The notes beneath the pieces are model-generated. The model saw only the letters and a list, made by a program, of their open reading frames with translations. It ran no database searches and was not told the DNA's origin. This document shows, piece by piece, positions 6,643-17,100 of a stretch of 20,088 bases of DNA (its first letter is position 1; every line of letters starts with the position of its first letter). Source of the stretch: a virus. Location of the stretch: IMG/VR virus record IMGVR_UViG_3300012017_000124, positions 1 to 20,088 of that record; one strand, written 5' to 3'. The translations under genes were made by a program, and so were the position numbers.

Positions 6643-7404
6643 ATGGCATATCAAAATACAGGTGACGCAAGAAACATTCTTGTTGGTGCATCACCGCTAT
6701 TCTTGTCAGTAGAAGACTCAACAGTATCTGGTTACGATTCAAGCATGGATGCAGGCGACGCAAACGCTTTCGTTGCATCAAAGAATCGTTTCGTACCAGC
6801 ATTCTCATCAGGAGAGTCTTATACTACAACACTAAATAAAGTTTTAACAACAACAGGTGCTACTCAGACAGCAACGCCTACAGAGGCATCACCAGCAATT
6901 GGTGGAGCTTACCGTAACGTTGGTTACACAAATAACGGTCTACAGATCAGCTACCAGCCAACATTCGACTCAGTAACTGTTGATCAGTTGCTAGATACAG
7001 CTAAGCTGTTTAAGTCTGCAATGATGGTTCAGATCTCAACAGAAATGGCAGAAGGTACTCTAGAGAACGTTCTTGCAGTATTTGGTCAAAAGGGATCAAC
7101 ACTTACATCAGCAGGAACAGGTGCAACAGCAGTTGACACACTAGGTTTGGAAGCAGGTGCACTAGGTGCAGCTCCAACAGAGCGTCAGCTAATTGCAGTT
7201 GGACAGGCTCCAACTTCAGAGGCATCAGCAACTGAGCGTGTATATTATGCACGTCGTGTTTTGTCTGTAGAACAGTCACAGTTCTCTTTGGCTCGTACAG
7301 CAGCAACAACATTCCCAGTAACATTCCGTCTTCTACCATCAGGTGACGCAGCTCACGCTGGTTCAGAATACGGTAAGATTATTGACCGCGTTCTAACAGT
7401 TTAA
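6643..7404 (+). CDS. Major tail protein (tail tube subunit)
   Basis: The start is set at ATG 6643, with AGGAGG 10 nt upstream (6627-6632). A longer reading from ATG 6619 would put this SD inside the coding sequence and has no SD of its own. The 253-residue product begins MAYQNTGDARNILVG and has regularly spaced beta-strand segments, such as GGAYRNVGYTNNGLQISY and FPVTFRLLPSGD near the end, as in phage tail tube proteins that stack as hexamer rings. Of its 10 arginines, 9 use CGN codons, the same high-expression bias as the capsid gene. It has its own promoter and terminator, in keeping with a need for many copies per virion. Confidence 0.85.
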   Translation: MAYQNTGDARNILVGASPLFLSVEDSTVSGYDSSMDAGDANAFVASKNRFVPAFSSGESYTTTLNKVLTTTGATQTATPTEASPAIGGAYRNVGYTNNGLQISYQPTFDSVTVDQLLDTAKLFKSAMMVQISTEMAEGTLENVLAVFGQKGSTLTSAGTGATAVDTLGLEAGALGAAPTERQLIAVGQAPTSEASATERVYYARRVLSVEQSQFSLARTAATTFPVTFRLLPSGDAAHAGSEYGKIIDRVLTV

Positions 7405-7424
7405 TTATATTAATAATTAATATC

Positions 7425-7450
7425 AAAGCCCCCAAGAAATTGGGGGCTTT
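7425..7450 (+). terminator. Hairpin terminator after tail tube gene, GAAA tetraloop
   Basis: The arms aaagcccccaa (7425-7435) and ttgggggcttt (7440-7450) form a perfect 11-bp stem closed by a GAAA (GNRA) tetraloop. The outer A-U pairs supply a short TTT release tract. The following bases (GCTGTTGTA) are only partly T-rich, so some read-through into the chaperone and tape measure genes is likely. Confidence 0.8.
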
Positions 7451-7454
7451 GCTG

Positions 7455-7483
7455 TTGTACCCTTATAATGGTTATGCTATAAT
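7455..7483 (+). promoter_or_regulatory. Promoter for tail chaperone and tape measure genes
   Basis: TTGTAC (7455-7460), a 17-nt spacer and the extended -10 TGCTATAAT (7475-7483) precede the chaperone gene. The extended -10 nonamer is identical to the one at 3404-3412. A second TATAAT (7464-7469) lies inside the spacer but has no matching -35. The strong SD TAAGGAGG (7499-7506) follows. Confidence 0.65.
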
Positions 7484-7511
7484 AATTTAGACGATCCTTA
7501 AGGAGGATAAA

Positions 7512-7844
7512 TTGGCAAGTACAGTATATGATGTAGAAGAGATTGAACTACAAAGCGGAGCTAAAGTAAAGCTCAAGCCATTATCAATCAAGCAACTACG
7601 AAAGTTTATGGAAGTAATTAAGAAAGTACAAGATGCAGAAGACGAGACAGCAACACTAGGCATTCTTGTTGAGGCATGTGGAGTAGCACTAGAAACTCAG
7701 CTGCCAGATCTTGTTGCAGATCTAGACAAACTTGAAGATGCACTAGATGTTCCAACCATTAACAGAATCCTTGAAGTTTGCGGAGGAATTAAGATGGACG
7801 ACCCAAACCTAATAGCGGCAGCGGTACTGGCTGGTCAGAACTAG
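7512..7844 (+). CDS. Tail assembly chaperone, short form (G-like)
   Basis: This 110-residue protein starts at TTG 7512, 5 nt after TAAGGAGG (7499-7506). It is acidic and helical (IELQSGAKVKLKPLSIKQLR, then repeated Leu/Asp-rich helices), like the G protein of lambda-type tail chaperone pairs that bind the tape measure and recruit tail tube subunits. Its C-terminal codons carry the slippery heptamer CCCAAAC (7802-7808). Ribosomes that do not slip stop at TAG 7842-7844 and make this product. Confidence 0.85.
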   Translation: MASTVYDVEEIELQSGAKVKLKPLSIKQLRKFMEVIKKVQDAEDETATLGILVEACGVALETQLPDLVADLDKLEDALDVPTINRILEVCGGIKMDDPNLIAAAVLAGQN

Positions 7845-8179
7845 ATTTAGCCGCTTTAGAGGGACAAGTTTTTCTTTTAGGACATTGGAAGAATTACGAG
7901 GAGTTAGAAGAGAATTTATCAATGCCAGAATTGATTCAGACCTTAACGGCAATGAATCAAAAAGAACATAACCAGAGAAAGTTTGCAGCATCACTAAAAG
8001 GAATCCAATTAGATGATGAAGCAGAAGAAAAAGAAAAAGGTTCTACCTTTGAAGATATCCAAAGAAGAGCTCTTGGAATTAAAACATCAGCAGATGATGT
8101 TGTTAGTTTGCAAGGACCCTTCGCAGCACAAGCTGGATTTGGAATAGGCGCAGGGTTAGGATACTCTAGGAGTAATTAG
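7512..8179 (+). CDS. Tail assembly chaperone, -1 frameshifted long form (GT-like)
   Basis: The gene reads 7512-7808 in the first frame, then slips -1 at CCCAAAC and continues from codon 7808 to TAG 8177-8179, giving 99 + 123 = 222 residues. The -1 frame is open only from 7793 because TAA at 7790-7792 closes it upstream, so the shift must fall between 7793 and 7842. The T part begins PNSGSGTGWSELDLAALEGQ and continues LLGHWKNYEELEENLSMPEL, with an acidic and basic helix around 7950-8060. This has no credible start of its own: the first ATG (7922) would cut off the conserved part. The stop overlaps the tape measure GTG start (TAGTG). This G/GT arrangement directly before the tape measure is universal in lambda-like siphophages. 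Confidence 0.88.
7802..7855 (+). promoter_or_regulatory. Programmed -1 ribosomal frameshift site: CCCAAAC plus stem
   Basis: The heptamer CCCAAAC (7802-7808) is in the right phase (C CCA AAC) for simultaneous slippage to CCC AAA. Five nt downstream, agcggc (7814-7819) can pair with gccgct (7850-7855) as a GC-rich 6-bp stem enclosing the zero-frame stop, at the spacing expected of a stimulatory structure. Pseudoknot potential of the 30-nt loop was not computed. Confidence 0.85.
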
Positions 8180-11100
8180 TGGCTGACGAACAAATTGTAA
8201 CCAGTATAGTCGCCAAAGCCGACTTATCTAGCCTTGTGTCCGAAGTACACAGGGCTAGTTCTAGTCTCCAACAATTACAAAGAGAGCTGCTTGCATCCAA
8301 CAAAGCAATCTCTGCTTCAACCAAATTAGCAAATAATTTATTTAGAGACACATTAACTAGTAGTGGACAGTTCTCTAGTCACTTCGTAAACCTTAATTCA
8401 GATGTAGATAAGTTTGGTAAAAACCTAGACGCTGGTAGATTAAAGCTTAAGAACTATTTCTCAACCTTTAGAGAGCATGCAACCACTCAAAAGGGAATGA
8501 TCAGAGAGCTTGCTAAAGAGCAAGTCATGCTTCAAAACTCAGTACTACAACCTTTAGGCAGAAATGCTCAAGGTTTAATGCAGTACAATGTTATGATTCC
8601 AAGAGGGCTAGATGCTGTAAAAAATAGTGCACAGCTAGCTCGTATGGAGCTACAGATAATGAATCGTGCACTATCTGAAGGAGCGGGATCTTTAATTAAC
8701 TGGGGTAAGAATACTCAGTGGGCAGGTCGTCAGCTTACAGTTGGCCTAACAGTGCCATTAACAATGTTTGGTGCTGCAGCAGGAAAAGCATTTAGAGAAG
8801 CAGACCAGGAGCTTGTAAGACTTACAAAGGTTTACGGTGGTCTAGCTGCAACATCTGCAGCAGACTTAAAAGCAATTAGAGAAGAAGTTGTACAGACAGC
8901 AAAGTCTTTATCTCAAACAATGGGAGCTTCTTTTAAAGATACAATTGCTTTAGGTGCAGATATTGCGGCAACTGGAAAGATGGGTAATGATCTTTTAGGT
9001 TCTATTGAAGAAACAACCAGATTGTCTATCCTTGGAGAAGTTGATAGACAAGATGCTATGAAGGCTACACTTTCAATTCAAACCGCATTTAAGCAGAATA
9101 CAGAACAACTTACAGAATCAATTAACTTTCTTAACGCAGTTGAAAACCAGACGTCTACAACTCTTAACGATTTAGTGGAAGCTATTCCAAAGGCTGGTCC
9201 CGTTATACAGCAACTAGGCGGAAGCATTGAGGATTTAGCTCTCTACATGACAGCAATGAGAGAGGGTGGTATCAATGCATCTGAAGGTGCAAACGCATTA
9301 AAGTCTGGACTTGCTTCTTTAATTAACCCTACAAAACAAACAGTAGGATTAATGTCAGATTTTGGAATAGATGTAATGGGAATGGTTGCAAAAAATACTG
9401 GAAACACAACTGGTCTCTTAATGGATTTGCAAGATGCGCTAGATAAACTAGATCCATTAAGCAAAGCAAGAGCATTAGAGCAGATGTTTGGTAAGTTCCA
9501 ATTTGCAAGAATGAGTGCGTTGCTTAATAACTTAGGAAAAGAAGGAAGCCAAACTCTTCAAGTTATGGATTTAATGAAAGCAAGTACTTCAGATTTGGCG
9601 GGAATAGCAGAGCGAGAATTAGGAATGATTACAGAGTCTGCATCTGGTAAATACAGAAAAGCAATGGAAACACTTAAAGCCACTCTGGCAGAAGTCGGTG
9701 AAGAGTTTTTAGGCGTTGCTACTAAGATTATCTCCGCTGCATCAAAGATTTTAAATTTCTTTACTGATTTGCCATCACCAATTAAAAAAGCTCTAACATT
9801 TATGGCAGGATTTACAGCATTAGTTGGACCACTAATTATGTTAACTGGTGTACTTGCGAACTTCTTTGGATACATAACAAAAGGAATAGTACAGCTTAGA
9901 TCTTTCTTTATGAGAGCAAGCGGATGGAAAATGCTTACGCCAGAAATTATTGCTGCTCAAAAAGCAGCAGAGATGGTTGAAAATGCATTCTATTCAGATG
10001 CAGCAGCCGCACAAGTCCTACACAATGCTTTACAAAAGCTTGTTTTAGATTATCAAAATTTGCAAGCAGCTTCAATGAAAAATGCAGTTCCAGTAAACCC
10101 AGGAGTTAGTACAGTTGCTGGAAATACAGTCATGGCAGCTGGTAGAAGAATTGTAGATCCTAATGATCCATATGTTGGAGATCCTAACACTAGAGCAATG
10201 TCTCATATTAGACCAAGAGATCCCAATAATCCAGCCACTTTGTTTGGCGGGGTCCCAGGAGCTATTCCAGTTAATAGAGGAATATCAAGAACTCCTCAAA
10301 TCTATATGCATGATAGACTTCCAAATGTTGAAGGACTAACAAGTGTTAAGGGAATATCTACAGGAATTGTTTCAGGAGAAGCCGCCAAATTCCATGCACT
10401 TATGGCAACACTTGGTATGCAAACAGAGCAAGAAGTTGCAGCACTAAAGAAAACTATTGCTATGGGCGGAACAGTAAGTAGAGAGCTGCTAGACACGTTT
10501 GACGATATTTTACCAATAACTCAAAAGTTTGCAAATAGTGCTGCTACGCAATCAGCATTAATTGTTCAGCAAATGAGAAATGCAGAAATAACTGTTGAGC
10601 AAGCAAAAGCAAGAATACTTGCTTTAAATGCACAAATAGAAGCAGACATGGGCGCTGCAGTAAGCATGTATGCTGCAGGACGAGGAAGAACAATTGATTT
10701 AACAAGAGCCCCAATGATGGATCAACCAGTTGTTGATGCTAATGGACAATTTACACTTAGAGATTTATACAAGAAAAAAGCAAACGCTTCTGTTATGGAA
10801 GAGTTTGGAAGACTTCGTGGCGTAAGAACATTTGGAGCACCATATAGTATTCAAACAACAAGGCTGCCTAAGTTTAATATCGGTGGAGTAGTTGAAGAAT
10901 TCGGACCAGGTAAAACAACAGTATCTGGCCCATCTTCAATTAACTATGATGACCGACTTGGAAGCGTACCAGTTGGTGGATATGTATTAAATCAATCTGC
11001 TTCAATGGATCCAGCAAACGCACCGCTTGTTGAAATGGCTGCAAATACATATGAAGGCGGCGGAAAAATCACAGCAGCTTTGACTCCATTGGAAACAGTT

Positions 11101-14100
11101 TTTGGTCCTAAGATTCAAAGAATGCCTGAGCTGTACGCAGCAGTAGATGCAGCAAATAACGGATATAATTTTGGCGGGCAGATTATGAATGGCATTACTG
11201 GATATGGAAGACAAACAGATAAGACTCCATCTTCTGGCATGGATGAAAAACTATTTAAAAAACAGTACAAAGAGTACTTAAGGTTTATTAATAATCCAAG
11301 ATATGAAGACGACATGAGAATAAGAATGATCATGTTGGATGCTGCAGAGCTATCTTATACTGCAAAAATGCCTATGGATAAAGCAATACAGAAAGCAACA
11401 TCTAATTTTGATGCTGCTAAATTATCATCAGGCGGATCTGATGAAAAGTTTATAGCAGAAAGAATAAAGCAAGTAAAGGCTTTAGAGAGAAAGTATCCAG
11501 CATTAAGAGTTAAAAATGCTAAATCTGCTCAGACAAGTTCTAGCAAAGCTCTCAATTGGAATTTAAATAAAGTTAGAGAAGCAATGATTCTTGATCCACA
11601 ATTTGCTTTAGTAAAAGATTTAATAGAAGGTGTTAAGCCAACAACATTTTTAAATGCAGATGGTTCTCCAAGTATTAAGGACTTGCATGACAGGGGGCAC
11701 ATAAGACGTCGAGGTACACTTGGCTATATGACCAGCGGTTACATGGGAACAGCTGCTATATTGCCTTCCGCAGTAAACAGTATCATGAGCAGGCTGGAAG
11801 GAATTGGATTATCAAGAGATGTTCTAAATTTAAACGGTGCTAACGCAAGAGCAAACTTTGAACTAGCATTAAAGCGTACAGGAATGGATAAGTTCACAAC
11901 AGTGGATGATCTCTATGCGGCAGTACAAGACGATGGAAAGTTTAAGAGCAAAGATCAAATATCTTCTGGCAATGTTGTAAGAGCAACCAAAGAGCAAAGA
12001 AATTCTTTAAAAATGTTTTTAGAGGCTGCGGCAAAAAGACAAAGATGGGCATTTTTAGGAAGACCTCCAAGACCCATGCTTGTAGCAGGAGCATACAATA
12101 AGGGCGGAATGATTCCAGGTGGCTCTATCTCTTCAAATAGATTTTCATATGGAGTTCCACCTCTATCCCCAAGACTAGAGGCTATTAGATTAGCTCAACA
12201 GGCTGCAAATGCTAAAAAGCGTGAGTCCGATATGATTAAGTACCCATGGATTAAAGAAGCCGTAGCGGGAAGGAACAGGGGATCTAGTGTATCCCCATTA
12301 TTAAAATTACTACCGCCAGAAAAGATGCTTGATGTTTTAACAACAGCAAAAACATTAAGCTCGAGAAGTTCACTAGGTTCGTTTGCTGATACACCAGTAA
12401 CTCAATACGGACATCAAATTTCTGCTAGTTCTGGTATGAGTTACCCCATACCTGGCGTATCTGGAATATATAAAATTGGGGGCAGACGAGTTTTTGTTAA
12501 AGGCGTTCCTAATGAATTAACTGCAATCCATGAGCCAATTGGAACCGATATTACAAGAAGGCTTTTTGGAATAGAGTCTCCAGTCCAAAGAGCGAGAACA
12601 GTGGTCAATCCGTTAGATCCAAGTAGGAAAAGTAAGCTCCTTGCTTTAGAATCAGACTTTGACCCGCGTTTTGGCAAAACTAATGTAGAGATGAATGAAG
12701 ATCAAGTAATTAGACAGCTTGCTAATTCTCTTCTCATGAACAATAAAGATTTATCTAGGTCAAACGTATTTGGTAATTTTAATCCAGATGTTGGAAATGC
12801 TGGAGTGTTTAAAGCAGCATCTGGTAATACACGTCTGGCAACAGCTGATGAAATGAACTCTATGGAAAAGCAAGCAATGATTAATCTACTTGCTGTTAGA
12901 GGCGGAGCAAGAAAAGATTTTGCCCGTGATACTGCTTCAATAGTCAGTAAGATGAGCCCAAAAAAATATGGTCGATTGATGAAGACCACACTAGAAAAAG
13001 CTCGTCCAGAATTAGTAAAAATAATAAATGAATTGCCTGTAGGTCTTAGAAAACCGTATGAAGCAATGCTCAAGAGATTGGATGACGGAATAGGTGTTGA
13101 TTGGAGTAAATATCATTCTATACACTCTAATCCAAAATATCTTAATGCTGGAGGGCCAGTTGGAGGCCCAGTTCGAAAAGGACGTAATGCTTACGGAAGG
13201 CCAGGAAACCCAGCTGCTAGAGCAGCATGGGAGGCTGAGAAACGTGCACAAAGAGAAAGAGATTCGAGGGCCGCAGCCTCTAGAGCTGCATCTCATCAAG
13301 TTTACGGTCAGCAAGCATTAACAAGTGGAACAGGAAGAGAAGCTGTAAGAACAGGAACAACATCATTTTATAATCCAGGCTCAGCAATTCAACAGTCTAT
13401 GATGCAACCATTAAGAAATGCATCATTTATGTACACTGGACATCTCAATGCTCTTTCAAAATCAATTGCATCTTCATTAATAAATGGAAGTGCAATTCTA
13501 CAGGCTTCCGCTAAAACATCTGGATCTTATATTGTTGGAGCCTATAAAGATTCTGCACGTAGAATAATTAATTCTGCAAGGGTGCAACATGCTACGGTTA
13601 AACAATATATGGCTACGCTTCAAGCAGCTGGAGGAATTTTTGCAAATGGGGTTAGGGCTGAAAATGCTGGAAGATTGGGACAGGCTTACCCAGGAATGTA
13701 TGGAACAGATCCTAGAACTGGAATGCCTATAAATCTTGCTACTGGAAAACCAGTAGGAATGATGACTGGCCCAGCACTTATTGGTGGATACAAACCAGTA
13801 GCGGGTCAAGAAGGTATGCTCCAGCGCAAAGTTGGAACCCTTGGTATGAGAAAGACGGAGTATTTAAATACGTCAACTGGTGAGTCTACAAAAATGTCTG
13901 CTTCACAAGCAAGAGCTGCAGGTATTGCCCAACCTCGCATAATGGGAATGGGTGCTCAAATGGGAGTGGGCATGGCTGGATCAATGGCTGGTATGGCTTT
14001 GATGAGCAAAGAAAAAGTTAAGATTGCAGGCACAGAAATGTCAGGAATGACTGCTGGAACGGCAGTATCGTTTGGAAGCATTTTACTTACCATGCTGCCA

Positions 14101-17100
14101 ATTGTTAAGATGCTAGATAAAATTAAAGCAGGAGCTGCTTCAGCTAACAAAGGTTTTACAGCATTAAGAACAGGTGTTCTAAGCTTTACTCAGATTGCAC
14201 AAAAGGCTTTAATGGTATTAAAGGGTTTTGGACTAGTTGGAGCAGCTATAGCAGCTGCAAGTATAGGATTTAAACTTTATAAAGATTATAAAGATGCTCA
14301 GCAAGATGCAACAATGGGTCTTTCTATGACAGCAAAGGCCGCAGAGCAAGCTGGAGTAAAGTATTTCAATCTTAAAGAAACAATGCAAGATTATATAGAC
14401 AAGTCAAAGCTTGCTGCCGCAGCTGCTAAAGGCTCGGTAGGAAACACAATTGGAATGCCTGGTTTACCTAGATCTATAGAAGAGCTAAAAAAGGCTAAAG
14501 AAGAAGGTAAAGCCCTAAAAGATTTAATTGAATCTCTTAACAGATCTGAAAGCACTGAAGAAACACAAAGATTAATTAATAACCAAAAGGCACAAATGGT
14601 TGCTGCTGGAATGAGTATTGAAGAAGCAAATAAAAAGATTTATGGCGCATTAGCAAATAGCAATAAATCTAAACAGGCATATCAATTGTTAGCAGATCAA
14701 GGTTTTGGAGCAATTGTAGATAAATCATCTGCAGCAGAATTTGCAGTTGGAAATTTAGTAAACACTTTATCCAGGGGTGCTGGCACAGCTGACTGGCATA
14801 AAGAAGTTGGAAACGGATTTGAAGGTCTTATAAATGTATTCCAGAATGCTACCTCATCTTTAATTGGAACAAAGGATGCTCTAGGAAATGTTATTGATGA
14901 ATATAAAGCTTATGAAATAGTGATGTCTAAAGCAGAGACAAGTAACCCAGGAATTAATAAAGAAATTGGACAAGAAGCGTACGACAACTTAGCAAAAACA
15001 CAGCCCCTCTTAGCTACAATTGCAAATAAATCAGATAGCATTAAGGGAATTCTTGCAAAATGGAAGTTGTTTACTTCTGGAATAAATATTGATTTAAGCA
15101 AGATTGATTCCACTTTAGCAATAAAATTAGCTGGGTTTACATCAGCAATTGGAACAGGAATTTCTGAGTTAACTAAAGCTGCTGACAACGCTACAACATA
15201 TGGCAGAGTGGGCAAAGCTCTAACTGCACTTCAGAAAACAATTGCAGCAACTTCAGCAGCTGCACAAAGAGCAAACGCTGCCTCACAAAGAAGTGCACAA
15301 GAAGAGCTAAAGACAATTGCTAAAAAGATTAAGCTTATTGAAGATGAAAAAAACAAAAAGTTAGAATCTTTAAGAGCAACTCAAGATGCATCAAACTATG
15401 CATTGGAGCTACAAAAGCTTCAGATTGAATATGCTGATGCAGTATCTCGTGGAGATATGGCAACAGCCGCAAGAGCAAGAATAGATATAGATCAGCTAAC
15501 CTTAAACAGACAGAGTGAGTTGGCCGTAAAGGCAATTGAAGATGCAGCAAACAAAGCAAAAAAGCCTTTAGAGAAGGATGCAGAAGGAATATCAGATAGA
15601 CAAGACAAAAAGAATGTTGTTTTCCAAAACAATCAGGATAATTCCGCAGTAGCTGGCGAAACAATGACAGTCATTACTGACTTTCAAACAAAATATAATG
15701 ATTTAAGTACAAGAGCAATTAATGCAAAGTTGCTTCCTGATAAAGAAAGAGCAGCGGAAGAAGCAAAACTTACTTTAGAGCTTGTAGCTCTTGTTAAAGA
15801 AATTCAAAAAGCTGGTTCTGGAAACACAACATCTGCAAAAACAGTAAGAGAGGCATTTGCTCCCTACTTTGATAAAAATGGAAAGCCAATATCTCCTGAA
15901 ACCAAAACTTCTGGATCTCCAGTCGGATTTGATAAAAATGGTAAGCCTATATTTTCAAGCACTATAACAGCTAATAAAGGTATTACAGATGTATTCAAGG
16001 CCGATATTGAAGCGGTAACGGCACTGGCAACTGCAATTACTGGAAAAGTAACAATTAAACAACTTCGTGATGACATTGTGGCTGCGTTAGGTAACTACAA
16101 AGAAGGAAAGACACCAAAGGGAACAGTTGAATTTGGACCAGATAAAGTTCAGCAGGGTGCAGGAAAAAATGCAATAGAAGCCGCTCAAAAAGCAAGAGCT
16201 TCTGGCTCTTCAAAGATGGTAAGCATTAATGATGTTGTTTGGTATAGATTTAGATGGAACGGCAATGATTATATAAGTAATGATTCTGGAACAGAAGTTT
16301 ATTCATGGGATGACGAGAAAAAAACTAAGGGTGCTAGAGTTAAGAAGGCCAACGGAGGATTAGTTAAAAGATTTGCTCCAGGCGGAAAGGTTAGTGGTCC
16401 AGGAACTCCTACATCTGATTCAATTCCTGCAATGCTTTCAGATGGAGAATATGTACTTAGTGCAAAGGCCGTAGATGCCGCTGGTGGACCAGATGTTGTT
16501 GACGCTTGGCACAAAGCACTTAGAAAGAAAGATGGCGGACCAATCGCTTCATGGATGAAGCCAAGGTCTCCTTATGACTCCAAGAATAATCCTACTGGAA
16601 GCCCATACGGAAGATATTGGGGAGAGCTGGAGAGACTTTATCAGCAATCACCAATGGGCTTTGGTAAAAATGGAAGGCCAGTATTTAACAACGCTGGAAA
16701 AGACCCATGGGGAGGAACAGAAATACCAGGCCTCGCATTCAATGGTAAGGTGGCAGACTTCTCAGACTACTTCCACCAATTAGCAGAGCAGCCAAGGAAA
16801 TATAGAGGTTGGGGAATGGGCATAGACAAGAGCCCAGATCGTTACGCAGGCTCAGGTGCCTCTATGGGTGGCATTGGCAGCGGTGCTTACGGAGCAATTA
16901 ACTCTATGTTTATGGCGGACGGCGGAATCGTAAAGCCTACATTAGGAAAGCCTGATGCAAATCAATCATTTATAAATAAATTAATTTTTGGAAATAAATA
17001 TATTGGCGGCAATATGGAACGTGTTCAAGCAGAAGTGCCATTTGGCCCAGGAAATTTTGCTAAAATGGCAAAGCTTGGATATGAATTAAAGTATTCTAGC

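Noticed and set aside
7922-8179. Independent 85-residue gene starting at ATG 7922
   Set aside because: The conserved T-type sequence begins upstream at about 7808 and is reached by -1 frameshifting; ATG 7922 has no SD and would remove that part.
13094-13321. Plus-strand open frame of 75 codons within the tape measure region
   Set aside because: It is a shifted-frame shadow of the tape measure gene with no ribosome binding site and no recognisable protein features. The same holds for the open frame at 16574-16783.
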